Of a stretch of 64,000 bases of DNA, positions 34,631 through 46,254 are shown in pieces (the stretch's first letter is position 1; each line of letters starts with the position of its first letter). The notes beneath the pieces were generated by a model. It ran no database searches. It was not told the origin of the DNA and worked only from the letters and a program-made list of their open reading frames with translations. Both the position numbers and the translations under genes were made by a program. The stretch covers positions 496,001 to 560,000 of the forward strand of contig MCFL01000003.1 of the NCBI GenBank assembly GCA_002102555.1. Reading direction: 5' to 3'. Origin of the DNA: Catenaria anguillulae PL171 (taxonomy: Eukaryota > Blastocladiomycota > Blastocladiomycetes > Blastocladiales > Catenariaceae).

Positions 34631-37600
34631 ATGTGGATCAACCCAGCACCCGTCACAATCACTGCCCTCTGGGATGACGTCAAGGACAATGAGTACTTTG
34701 TCCTGCAAAAGGCAAAGGAATACGAGTCGCGCCTCGTCAAGAACCTTCTAGGCACGCTGCAAAATGTCTTTGACACGAAGCAGCAGCCCTTTCGCATCAT
34801 TCTCAAGACCCCTTCGCGCGGATTGGATAACGGGTTTGTGATTTCCGTCGCGGACACGAGCAAAGACGCTGACGCAAATTGGAACTGGATCATGGGTATG
34901 TGTCCGCTGGCTGGCTGGGTTGTAGCCGACAATGGGCTGATGGCCACTTTTTGAACTAGACAACCTTGTTGCCGAAATGGCCGTGCTACAAGACCGCGAG
35001 GAGCGTGAGTCGTTTGCACTCACCAAGTTCCAAGCACTTGTATCGGAAATCGACAAGACCCCCGACGAGTCGGCAAAGGACGAAAAGTTGAGGCAGGCTG
35101 CGCGGTCGTGGCGGAAGTCGTTTGATGTTCCCGAATCTGAAAAACTCCTCAACTGTACGCCATTACCCTTTTGCCCTCTTCACAATGCATAGCCCCTCAC
35201 GTTTCTCTAAACATCTTTTATGCGTGTTGCCATAGTCTACGCCGCCGGCTTTCGCAGAAATGGCATGCAGCAAGGCTGGATGTACATTAGCGAAAACTAC
35301 CTTGCGTTTTACGCATTTGTTCTCGGCACCGAAACCAAGTTGTTTATCGAGCTCAAGGACGTATCCGAATTGAAAAAGGAGAAATCCAAAAGCGGCCTCA
35401 TCAGCGACTCGATCCGGCTCGTTATGCGGGACGGCGACCAGCTCTTCTTTTCCAATCTGTTCCACCGCGACGAAACCTTCGACCTGCTCGAGTCTCTATG
35501 CACCAAAGCCATGAACCGGCTTCTTCGCTCGTCCACGACCAACCCGCCGCCAGGCAAAGCCACGGCGTCATCTGCACCCGATGCTCTTGCCTCAGCCTCC
35601 ACGTCTTCGCTGGATATTGGCGAGCCGGAATTCAACCTTGGCGGTGGATCCATGTCCATGTCGTCGGCATCGACCTCAGTGCAAGATACCATCAAAGCCG
35701 CACGCCGCAATGCACACTTTACGACCCTCTTCAACCTGCCGTCGACGGAACACGTGCTCACGGAATGCGAAGTCATCTTCAACATGACGGGCTTGCCTGA
35801 ATCCTTTGGCAAACTGTACCTGTCCGAGACTTTTCTGTGCTTTGCCACCGAAAAGATGGATGTTTGCTTTGCCCTACCTCTGTTTGCCATCAAGCGCGTG
35901 GAGCGCGTCAACGTCAAGACGGAGGTGCAGCTGGCCATGGAGACGTGGCATGCGACCAAGCTTCACTTGAGCTTGTTTTTGGACAAACAGGCGCTGGCCA
36001 GGTTTTGCACCGTGCTCAGGGATAACTTGAAGGCGCAGTCGGCCAATGTCAAGAATCTGCCAGCGTTTTTGGGCACGTGTACGACCGAGGCGCTGTTGGC
36101 GGGCAAAAAGTATGCGGACCCGCATGGATTGGGCGTCACGTTTGGGTATCCTTTGGCAACAAAGTACGTTGCCATTTATTTCGTCGTTGCTCGTCTCGTC
36201 GCTCACATTGCGAGTCTTGTCCGTGTGTGTCGATGCAAATAGGGCCAAAGAGAAACACAAGCTCAAGGCCTGGCTTACCTACTGCCGCGAACGCGGCAGG
36301 CACATCTCCATGGTCCGCACGCCCATGTTTACGCGGCTCATTCACATCGGCGTGCCCAACCGTCTGCGTGGCGAAGTTTGGGAACTCACGTCCGGCGCCA
36401 TGTTTCTGCGATGCACCAATCCCGGTGCATACCAAAAGCTGCTCGACGACAACCGCGGCAAGTCGAGTTTTTCGCTCGAGGAGATTGAAAAGGATCTTAA
36501 CCGGTCGCTTCCCGAGTATCCGGCGTACCAAGAGGCCTCGGGGATTGACGCACTGCGGCGCGTGCTCATGGCCTACTCTTGGAAGGATCCCGAGCTGGGG
36601 TATTGTCAGGCCATGAACCTGATTGTTTCTGCGCTCTTGATTTACATGTCGGAGGAACAAGCGTTTTGGACCATTGCTGTGCTGTGCGAGCGCACGCTGC
36701 CCGGGTATTACACGACAACCATGGTGGGCGCCCAGGTCGATTCGCACGTGTTTGAGACGCTGATCGAAAAGTACTTGCCGGCGATTGGCGAGCATGTCAA
36801 GAAGCATGACATTCAACTGTCGGTGGCATGCTTGAGCTGGTTCCTGTCATTGTTTATCAACACGTTCCCGTTATACCATGCGTTCCGGGTGTTGGATTGT
36901 GCGTTGCATTTCATTCCTTCTCGCAAGTGCTCGAATATCTGGTGTTAAGCTGACCCATGCTCTCACTCCTTTGGACAGGTTTCTTTTTGGATGGACCCCG
37001 TGTCTTGTTCCAGGTTGCGCTAGCCATTCTCAAGCTCAACGCACGTTTCTACGGTTCTATATGTTTCCCGCTACGCTTTGCTCATCATTTGATTCTTTCT
37101 ACAGTCGGAGGCTATCCTCAAAGTGCAAGACGACGGCATGCTCCTTCACGTGTTCAAAACCTACATCTCGTCGCTCGATGACCCCGTCGGTGCCAACGGC
37201 AAAGCCACCAAGTTTGACCAGCTGCTCTTCACGGCACTGCGCGACTTCCGTGTCGTGACCACCGAAATGATTGTGGAAGCCCGCAAAGCCCACCAACTCA
37301 AGGTCGTGCACGGGATCGAAAACTACAAGAAGCGGTCCGTGATCCGCAATTTGCGCGACTCGTCAAAGTTTACGCGCCCGCAACTCGACTGGCTGTGGGA
37401 GTGCTACTCGACAGCGCTTTTTTACGGGCACAAGGATGGGTCTGCGCCCGATGCAGAGATCACGCTCGAACAGTTTGCGCGCATGCTGGGCCAAATCACA
37501 ACCTGGGGCCGGCTGAGCTCGGCAGAGATTGCGGCGTCGTTTGGTGTGGCCAACGAGGAGCAAGACGGCGCGAGCGCCAATGGAGGGCCGCCGGCAAAGG

Positions 37601-39045
37601 TCAGCATTTATACGCCAACAAACTCGCAGCGGTCTCGGTCGGGGACGGTTAACAGCATCATGACGGGTGCTGCGACTGTCAGTCCCATCACAGGCGTCCA
37701 CTTGATCCAGCTCCTGTTCAATTTCATGGACACAAACAAGGACGGCCGGCTGTCATTCCAAGATCTCGTGACCGGGTTGGGTAAGCTCGTGTTTGCTGAC
37801 ATCAATGCGCGGATGGAGCGTTTCTTTGAGATTCACGACACGGACAAGGACGGGCAGTTGACGCGCGAGGATATCTTGCGTGTGTCCGAGTCGCTCTTGT
37901 TCATCTTTCGGTTTGAAAAGTCGTCCGAGGATGTGCAGTTGAATGCCGTGTCGAATTATCTTCGGGTCGCGTTTCAGATGGCCGAGACGTCGGCGCCTGC
38001 ACCGGAGCAGCCGGCCGAGCAAACAACTGCCGTTACGAATGGCGAATTGCCTGCAACGGAAGCGCTACAGACGGCTGCCACACCACCGATCAGTTCAGGT
38101 AATCCGGACGACCAGCCGCTCTTCTTGTCACTGCCAGCCTTCCGTGCGACTCTGCTGACGGACCAAGTTCTCGAGTTCCTGTTCCAAGAAGGTCTTGTGT
38201 CCTCGTTCATCTTGACTGCCCCCGTGCGCAACATATCTGCCGAGCCCGAACGCAACGTGCTCGACTCGCTGTGGAAGGGCGGCAAAAAGTTTGGATCGGC
38301 CGTCAAAGAAACCGTCAAGGAAGCGCAAAAGCGGTCGGCCGACGCCATGAAGGAGCTCGAGGAGCGCCGGCGCAAGGAGGCCGCGGCCAAGCGTGCGTCC
38401 ATGGTGGTCAAGTCGGACACGGAGGATGAGGGCGAGGAAATGGAAGAGATGAAGAAGGGATTGGTTGCTGGTGACAAGGCAGGGACGGCGTCCTCGTCGG
38501 CGGGTCCGTCGAGTCCGAGCAAGCTCGCGGGGTTGGCCATGGCGTTTTCAAGCATTCGGTCGCGGTCGCCGTCACCTGCGCGCGGTAGCGGCAAGAGTGG
38601 TGCCGAGACCGCGAGCATGTCGTCCAAGGATCGCGACACGCTCAACATGTTGAGCGAGGTCGACAAGTTCCTTGACCAGCTTGGGATTGACGACTCGGAG
38701 CCGGCTACGCCCATATCGGGATCCACGACGCAGCTCGCTGAGGGCGATGGGACGGCTGCCACGGGCTCCACGGTGGGACTTGGCAAGAAGAGCGTGGATC
38801 CAGCGAGTTTTGTGCGGAGTGAGTCGTCGCTTTCCATCACGTCGACAGACTTGCGCGCGTCCAACGACGAGTTTTCGCAGTTTGTGGGCAACATTCGAAC
38901 GTCCAACCAGGACTTGAAGGCGTTAACCGGAGAGCAGCCGCCTGTGAGTGCGGCGGTGGTGAGCGGAATGGACGCGCCGCCGAGTGGCAGGAATGGTGGG
39001 GGACGGGTGCCGGAGCGGGATGAGGTCAAGGAATCGCTGCTGTAA
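34631..39045 (+). CDS. Rab GTPase-activating protein, GRAM-GRAM-TBC-EF-hand (TBC1D9-like)
   Basis: GAP for Rab GTPases on endomembranes. An N-terminal helical region (MWINPAPVTITALW) leads to a first GRAM domain (GWMYISENYLAFYAF, then IELKDVSELKKEK) and a second (LYLSETFLCFATEKMDVCFA). The TBC domain follows with GVPNRLRGEVWELTSGA, the catalytic arginine motif IEKDLNRSLPEYPAY and the glutamine motif ELGYCQAMNLIV, both intact. Two EF-hand-type loops are DTNKDGRLSFQD and DTDKDGQLTRED. The tail is disordered. Introns follow WIM, LLN, LATK, RVLD and LAILKLN; the last begins GC rather than GT (37040-37104). The joined frame matches TBC1D8/TBC1D9 order throughout. About 1,290 residues. Confidence 0.93.
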
Positions 39046-39429
39046 ATATTGTTTGCGTGCTCGAGCAGCCTGTCGTTGTTGAGCGGCTCGTCCTTCATGG
39101 ATACTTTTGCACTCTTTTACTTTTGTTGTTGCCGTCCTGTTTTTCTTTACACACTACCTGTCTTCTTCGACATCTACAATACACGCACTTTGCACATTTC
39201 CTTCCGTCGTCATCTTTCGCTCAGCCGCAACCAACTCAGCCGCTCTTCCACGTCTGAGGGCCAACTTGTGTCCGCATTGATGCATTGATGGGGACGCGGG
39301 TGTCAAAGTTGCATTGCACTGCCGAACCGACGACAATACACTATTCAATGAACATTATCGACCGGTATACGTAGCTTACTGCAATCGCTCTTGGAAGCGT
39401 CCATTTACCCGTTCTTTCATCTTACCACC
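39046..39429. other. Intergenic, tandem plus-strand genes
   Basis: 3' flank of the Rab GAP and 5' flank of the next gene. No supported frame or motif. Confidence 0.45.
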
Positions 39430-40986
39430 ATGGCGCCACCGTCAACGCCAACGCGGCCAACAAGCAACTCACCAGCGCCAGAAGAGGCGAGGGTTTCTGG
39501 CAGCGCCGATCGCTCAGAAGAAACCGTACCACCAGTTGTACCAGCCGACAATGAGCCAATGCTCATCCCGGCCAGACCGTCTGCATCTGGCGAGGAATCC
39601 GACGCCGCGTCGTTGCAAAGCCCATCTGGCAGCACCAGCCCAAACCTTGACGCCACCGCCACACCTCACGGCACCGCGCCTACTGGGACCGGGACTAGCT
39701 CGGGTTTGGCCATGGCGGCCGAATCCGGACTCGTGTACCAACACTTGGTCTGCTCCGAGCCTTCGTCCCCAACTCAATCCGATTCGCTCCTGTCCCCCTC
39801 AGGCTCGCCTCACATGGCAACCACCCAAGTCGACGCGGACCTTCCAGTACCTGCGGAAACCAGTTACATTGCAACCCCAGCGAGCTCGTACCCACCTTCG
39901 CTACATTCTCGGTCATCGGCCCCACTCTTTCCCTCGTTTCCTCGTCGTGCCGCATCGGGAACGGCGCTTGCCACGTCCACACTTGGCCGCACGTCGGTCA
40001 TTGCACCTGCTGGCCCCGACTCGGACATTGTGTTTACGCGCTCGGACCATTTGCCTGATTACGGCGATGTGCCAAGCAAGCCGCCGAGCTACCTGGCGGT
40101 GCAAGAGCGCGATGCACGGAATTCATTTGATGGCCATTTGGTGCACGACCATGTGCCGACCTATGTCACGCTCGGATTGTTTGGCGGGTGCATCCCGTCC
40201 ATTGGGCCGTTGAAGGTGGGGACACTGCGATTTGTAACAATGGTGTATCTCGTGTGCACAGTCGTACGTGTTTGACTCCTCCTGCCTGTGCTTTTGCTTG
40301 TTCCAAAGGTCTCACTCGCCCCGTGTCATGGAAATGCGTACCATCAGGTTGCAACGCTTTCGTTCACCATCCTCGAAATTACAATGATGCGAGACTTTAC
40401 CCACATCTTCCGGGTCCCAGTCACGCCCTCTCCCGACTTTGACGTTTCCGACCCACGACTTGAACCCGATGTGGACCCGCTCCCTCTCGTGCACCTGGTC
40501 CTCAACGCCATCTGGTGCCCGAGCGCACTCATGGCCTTTGTCCTCCTGTCTCAAGAAGTTGTCCTTGGATATCGCATTGCCGTTCACATTGTCTACTTTT
40601 GCCTCTGCGGTGAGGTCTTCACGACCGTCCTCCAATCGGCGAATCGGGCCACCCAAGTCTCGCGCGGCGCAAACAACCTGAGAAATGATCATGCGCAGCG
40701 GGTGTTGAATCTGACCATTTCCATTCGCACAGCGCTATTGCCGTTGCATCTCGTCGGCGCGTGGGTCGTGTATTGGACGGCCAAGCTACTGCCCAATTCC
40801 ATGGAGACGGCGGCCATGGTGGCCCGCCGGAGGCGCATCAGGACGGGGCAGCGTGTGCCTGGATGGCATCCAGACTTGATGGAGGACGAGGATGTCAGTG
40901 TGGCCACAGCGCGGGCGAATGCGGCCAGTGCGGATGCAAGGTCGATCGAGGCAACAAGCGCGGGGCCGTGGCATTGGCCCGTGTAG
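39430..40986 (+). CDS. Uncharacterised multi-pass membrane protein
   Basis: Two exons, 39430-40263 and 40348-40986, joined by a GTACGT intron, give about 490 residues. Residues 1-220 are Ser/Pro/Thr-rich and probably cytosolic, ending in a possible WW-binding PPSY sequence (SKPPSYLAVQERD). About four hydrophobic helices follow: FVTMVYLVCTVVATLSFTIL, LVLNAIWCPSALMAFVLLSQ, YRIAVHIVYFCLCGEVF and ALLPLHLVGAWVVYWTAKLL. The C-terminal 60 residues are hydrophilic. The start context (ACCACCATGG) is good and the splice restores a helix, so the gene is real. I recognise no family. Confidence 0.75.
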
Positions 40987-43593
40987 TGCATCGCCTCTCT
41001 CTATTTTCTTCAGATTCATTGACATTTCGTCGGTTTGCGCGCTGTGTGCCGATTACCTCCGTGGGATTGCTTCCCGATGTTTCCTGCCTCATTTGTACAT
41101 TATTCTGTTGCACTCGATCTTTTCGCTTGCTCCCTTTTGCCTTGCTTCATCTGTATACCTTGTCCCATTTTTTCTCTACTGTGTGTAAATGTTAATCGAT
41201 CGGAGCTTTTTCTTTCCTTTCACGGTCCCATCTCTGTCCGCCCGTTTGTAATTCCTGTGCGTTTCTTGGTCGCATTTTGTACCTGGGCGGGTCTTCTTCA
41301 ATATATCAATATGCTCATGATGAAATGATTTTCTCTGTTTCGTTGCCCTATATCCCGAGAATCATTTGGTCCACGTTCTCACAGCGGACTCACGCACATT
41401 CCATCAAGCTCAAAGCTCAATTTGACAGTTCTTGCATAAAGACTGGATCTTTCAAAGGACACCCATGCCGCAGTTGATGGCAGTCAAACCATACATCTTC
41501 CAACCTCACTTGCCAAGCTGGAACCGGCGACTCTTGCACCATAGATGTCACCTCTCTTCATTCCCCTCCACTAGCTGTTCGAGTAGACGCGCGCCAACTT
41601 TTCGACTTGTTCGACGCCTTAGCAGTGTGTGGTCGGTGGGAACGAAAGATTCAAGGTGAAGCACCAATTCCAAAGCGATGTCGACCGCGGTTTGTGGGAT
41701 TTGCTGCACAGAATCAGTAAGGCAATGTGAGCTGGTCCAGGTTTACACTTGTTGGGACACAGGAGCCGGCATATACATACCTCAACCAGTCTGCCTCGTT
41801 GCTGTCACTGAGCCTTGCGTGACCTTGACCTCTCGAAGAAAGCATGGGTATACGACCGCCGGCCAAATCTATCGTCTGTCCCGTGCCTGGTGCTTGGCAA
41901 GTACATGAGCAAACCGGGGAAGGAAATCTTGTCCGATCTGGCCTTGATGCCCGTGTTGTTAGGTATGTATACCTCATGAGCGCACGGCGCGGCGGCGCGG
42001 GCTGAAACAACGTGCGCGGCTGGCCGCGCGAAGCATGGGTGACGACAACCGACCAAGTCGACAACAGGCGTGCGAACACTGGCTGACGTGTCGCGATGTG
42101 TCTGCTGATTATGGTTTTCGATGGCACGACGTTGAGCGCGGGAGCCGACTCGTCAATCCAAGAAGAGACCTCGCCTTGAGGCAGGTGGCGCCCTGAGGTG
42201 CCGAGCATGAGTGCATGAGCTGGCACGAGCGGGAGTACAAGAAACATTGAAGAGTTGGCGCCGCTGCGGATGAGAACATATGGAGGCGAGAGGGCCAAGG
42301 TGAGTGAATGCCAGGTCAGACGGGGTGTCCAAAGAACGTCCATCTGCGGCATGTACCGAAGTGAGGATTGGATCAACCAGAGGAGAAAGAAATGTCGTGG
42401 CCATCCTTGTGCAGGGCTTGGGAGCAGCAACCAAACGGAGTCGGCGGGGAACACAAATCTATGTAGGGAAATGGTGGATGATTTCGGACTCGGCGCGCAA
42501 CAAAACACAACCAGCAGTGCCAAGAAACGCCCGGCTGAGGAGCAGCGCAAAAGGAGGACATGTTGTCCAGTGCAAATGGGCGGGGAATGGAGGCATGGCC
42601 CAAACGCTAAGCATACTAGGGCACACTTTCTAACGTTCGAACCCTACAGCCAAAGGGGTGGGGGGAGGTTCCCCACACCCTCGAAACAGAAGAACAGCCG
42701 CAACGAGAGTACCCCAGGAGTGGAGGCACGACCCCATAACCAGTCAAGACTGTTGCCGTTGTGCAAGTCACGATAGAATCGAGTCAACCTCTTGCTTCCC
42801 GTCTTGCATTTCACGCCCAATGGGGGCCATGAAAACAGAGGACGCTTGCAAGGGGGGAAGGGAGAGCGGCGAGGAAAAGAGAGGAAGGTTAGTAGCATTT
42901 GTGTTGTTCTCACACCGAGTTCGTTCAAGAATAGAGGGTGACAGACACACAGATCTGCACATCGCTATCAATCCATCACATAGCTATGTCGCCAAGCACT
43001 AAGTTGGAATTCGCAGGGTGAAAGCTGGGATGGTTTTGTGCAGCAGGGGCCGGCAAGGCGGGACTGCGTACACTCACGGACCTTATCGCCGAAAAGCATG
43101 ATGCAGCTATCGTTCGTTGATTTGGTTGGCGCATCATGATGATGGTGTGGGTGAGCACTGACGGATGAGAGTGACTGGGCGCGAAGTGGTTGGGACTGAT
43201 GGTAAATAGTGCCAGGAGAAACGAGCTGGAAGCCTCAGAGTCCGGAGAAAGATTCCATACTCTGCTCGGTACCTTAAGTATACTGTGTGTTTGTGGATGT
43301 CGCATCTGGAGGCATTGTTAAATACATATGTCGGTCAGATCGAAACGCTGTGAGAAATCGATGAGGGCTGCGTCGCTCTGGTCACGAACGCGAAGAACAC
43401 GTCGCAACACGTCAAGCGAGGTCACAGTTATTTCCTTTCCCATCATGTCATGCCAGGAACATGTGGAGGACACGCCACCCACTTGTTCGCACATGATTCA
43501 AAATGTTTTGTTGGAATGAGCGCTGCTTCATAAAAACAACATGCATATGAACGATGCACCGACCCAAACCAAGCTACGATGAATAGCTACAGC
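40987..43593. other. Gene-poor stretch of 2.6 kb
   Basis: The longest stretch without a supported gene. Frames exist on both strands (278 residues, minus, 41714-42550; 173 residues, plus, 42255-42776), but they overlap each other, are rich in Arg, Ser and Pro, and show no domain or splice pattern. I saw no repeat array, transposase or tRNA. It could hold an unannotated RNA or a fast-evolving gene. Confidence 0.4.
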
Positions 43594-45796
43594 AATGGAA
43601 GTTCCAAGTGCGTTTCCAGGTAGACAGACCGATGCAACCATGGAACTCGTGCACACTGCGACGACGGATCGGAGCAAGGCGACTGAGCCGCTCCCGCTCA
43701 ATGGCGGCGCAAATGAAACAGCGTCGGCTGTTACGGTCCGACCACGCGAAACTGCACCGTCTCATTGACAAGCTCTATTGACGTCAACCAGGTTCGTCCG
43801 TGATGCGAACGTATCCTGTTGCTCGCTCTGACACTTTGTCGATGGTGGTTGAACCATACACATGTAGTTCTTTTCACGATCCAAACAATGCAACTTTACA
43901 ATCAATGACCAGCTCGTTTCCGTCGTCGAAGGCGCTCAAATTACTCGTTTGTCTGTACAGGCAATGGCTCCCATCCACAAGATGTACTCCATGTTTTGAA
44001 ATGATCGAGCGTGCTTTCAAGGGACAGACATTTGACCCCGTCATTGTGTTTTTCGCAGCTCGATTCAAAACCAAAACGCGGGTGCCTTGGGTGCCCCAGG
44101 TACTCTACTACATCACATTAAAAAAGGCCCCAAGATATACATGGATACCGGCGAGCTGTTCTGGTCGCAGCTGCATCGGGAAGCTGTTGCGCTCGAAATG
44201 GTAGCGGAGAACGCCCCAAACACAGACCTGTTTCCTCGGCTCATTGGTCGGCTGCATGACGGGATTGGTATGTTGGTAGCCGGAAACACGTTCATTTGAA
44301 TCCTCCAAACTAACACTCCTCGGTTTTCTGAATGACATCTCAGTGATTGAGTATTTTGCGTTGGGCGACGTTGGTTCATTCATTGTACTTGACCACTAAG
44401 TTGTTCACTCGCTGCGCCACCAGGAAGGACGTGCTTGTAAACACCGGGCTCACGGAACATGGACCGCCATTGAAAAAAAAAATAGGACGCTGCCATCAAG
44501 AAACAGGTCGAGTTGTCGAGGGCCACAACTTTGCACATCTTATGGTCGGTTACAATGGCTGTCGCACATTTAGAAAAGATGGGGTTTGTGCATGGCGACA
44601 TAAAACGTACGTCCAAGTTATCCATTGTAGCAAACATGATTGCGCACTCTGAATGACTTCACTCTGTCTCTGTCTCAAAAGTCGAAAACCTGTTCATTGA
44701 CAACACTGGCCGCGTGGTTCTTGGAGATTTTGGAGAAGTTTTGGTCGTGGGAAGGGAGACCCTGAGGGGAGGGATACCGGTATGCGTTATCCGGCAATAT
44801 CTGTTCCATGCATTGACCTTGTAGTAGGCCAACGGATCCACTAAATGTCCGCTTTGAATCGCTCATAGATGTACATGTGCAAGGAGCATCTGAACGGCGA
44901 TAAGGCTGATTCAAGGTTTGACCGGCTTGCGCTGGTGCCAATGTTCGACATCCTGTTGCGGCAGTGCAGGTCTGCAACACTTTACAAGGACCGGCCGTTG
45001 AACCACAAGTGCTACAAAGGAGGTCTCCTCGCGGTGCGCTCGAGGATGAAACAGTGGGAGTATGACCGCCCGCTGCCTGGCGAGGATGGTGAAGCTGTCA
45101 TATCGGCATTACTCGACCAAAGTGAGAGCCGTCCAGTGCGTTTTCACATCAATTTTCAACTGAGATGTTGCCAAGTTGGCCTTGTTTTCACTCTGCATAT
45201 TTGATTCCCAGACGCTTGAGCACTTGGCCAACGACGACTTCTTTGCGGATCATTGCTGTAAAGCGCTGGTTGCAGACATGAAAAAGGTTCAAGCAATGCG
45301 GAAAGATGAATCCGCGTCACCGCCCATGCCCATGCCCGTGCTTTCCAAGGCAAGTAAACGTAAGGCCTCACCCGTTTCGACATCAATCGTTACACGTCCA
45401 CATATTCATACTACAACCGAAAGTGAGTCGGTCCTCACCCAGCGCCATCACAACAAACGACAACGCGTGCCAAGCCCGAAACTTGACAATGACGGTGGCC
45501 TTGCAACAGCTTCCATAGAAATGCAACACCAAACGAAACCGGCATCATCTCTCGCAAATAATGTACCTCAAAACAAGTCAGAATCCCCATTGCCATCACC
45601 AACTTCATCACCAAACACTTCCGCCATTGCAAGCAGTGACAAACCGCAAGCGTCCTCTTCAACTGCCTCATTTTTATCAACGGCCAACAAAACGGACGAT
45701 GAGACTGTGTCAATCAAAACTCAAAGTGCACCGCATTCGTTCCCACCTTGCTCCACTGGCAAGATGCAAGAATCATCAGGCAAGCCCTCATTTTGA
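43594..45796 (+). CDS. Divergent protein kinase, Ser-rich tail
   Basis: A kinase-fold protein in at least eight exons. I join MEVPSAFPG... (from 43594, tentative); 43868-43983 (FFSRSKQCNFTINDQ); 44059-44267 (a glycine-rich GALGAPGTL and LHREAVALEMV); 44344-44384 (VIEYFALGDVGSFI); 44486-44609 (MAVAHLEKMGFVHGDIK); ENLFIDNTGRVVLGDFGEVL; and GGIP joined to MYMCKEHLNGDKADSRFDRL. Later comes ESRP joined to TLEHLANDDFF. The catalytic Asp (HGDIK for HRDLK), its Asn (ENLFID) and DFG are present, so catalysis is possible. The APE motif is replaced by CKE, and the following helix by RFDRLALVPM. A 150-residue Ser/Lys-rich tail follows (about 45300-45796). It does not fall into a kinase group I can name. 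Exon borders before 44059 are the least certain. Confidence 0.72.
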
Positions 45797-46254
45797 CGTG
45801 CGTGGGCTGATGCATCGGATGACCCACGATTTGCATGACGCTGGACACGAGCAAGCAGGGGAACTAAGAGGAGCAAGGCAGCAAAGCAAAGGAAAAGTGA
45901 TATGAAGGGATACATATTCACATTCTTGCTTGTCACGATTGGTGTCAATTTTGCTTGCCAGTGGTATGGGAGAATGGGACAAATGCTAGCGAAGAGCCAT
46001 GGAGTTTGGGAAATGAATCCGGAGTGCAACTCATAAACATTTGAGATGGTATAGACACAGCAAGCGCGTGAAGGCATTGAGTGAGCTGGCCAGTGCCATG
46101 GAGGGTGCGTTGTTGGCTTGACAGCGGGCGCCACGTCGGATCGGAGGTGCTTGGATCAATACTTGGTGGCATCGCATTGCAAGAAAAAAAATATCACTTG
46201 TATCGCATGTGCATCCCCCACCGAGCTTAAGGCCAGGGCATTGAATGCGACACC
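45797..46254. other. Intergenic, tandem genes
   Basis: Between the kinase stop and the GTPase start on the plus strand. No supported frame; includes a run of nine A (46186-46194). Confidence 0.45.

Noticed and set aside
37974-39098. 374-residue minus-strand frame opposite the TBC1D9-like tail
   Set aside because: Antisense shadow of a Ser/Ala-rich disordered tail.
41714-42550. 278-residue minus-strand open frame in the gene-poor stretch
   Set aside because: Competing frames lie on the other strand, there is no domain and no conserved-looking core. Kept only as part of the gene-poor finding.
42600-42660. GTTCGAACCC sequence resembling a tRNA B-box
   Set aside because: The flanking bases do not form a T-arm stem and no A-box or acceptor stem lies at the right distance.
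44385-44485. Apparent stop codons and A-run disrupting the kinase
   Set aside because: They fall inside an intron with GTACTT donor and ATAG acceptor that restores the kinase frame, so the gene need not be a pseudogene.
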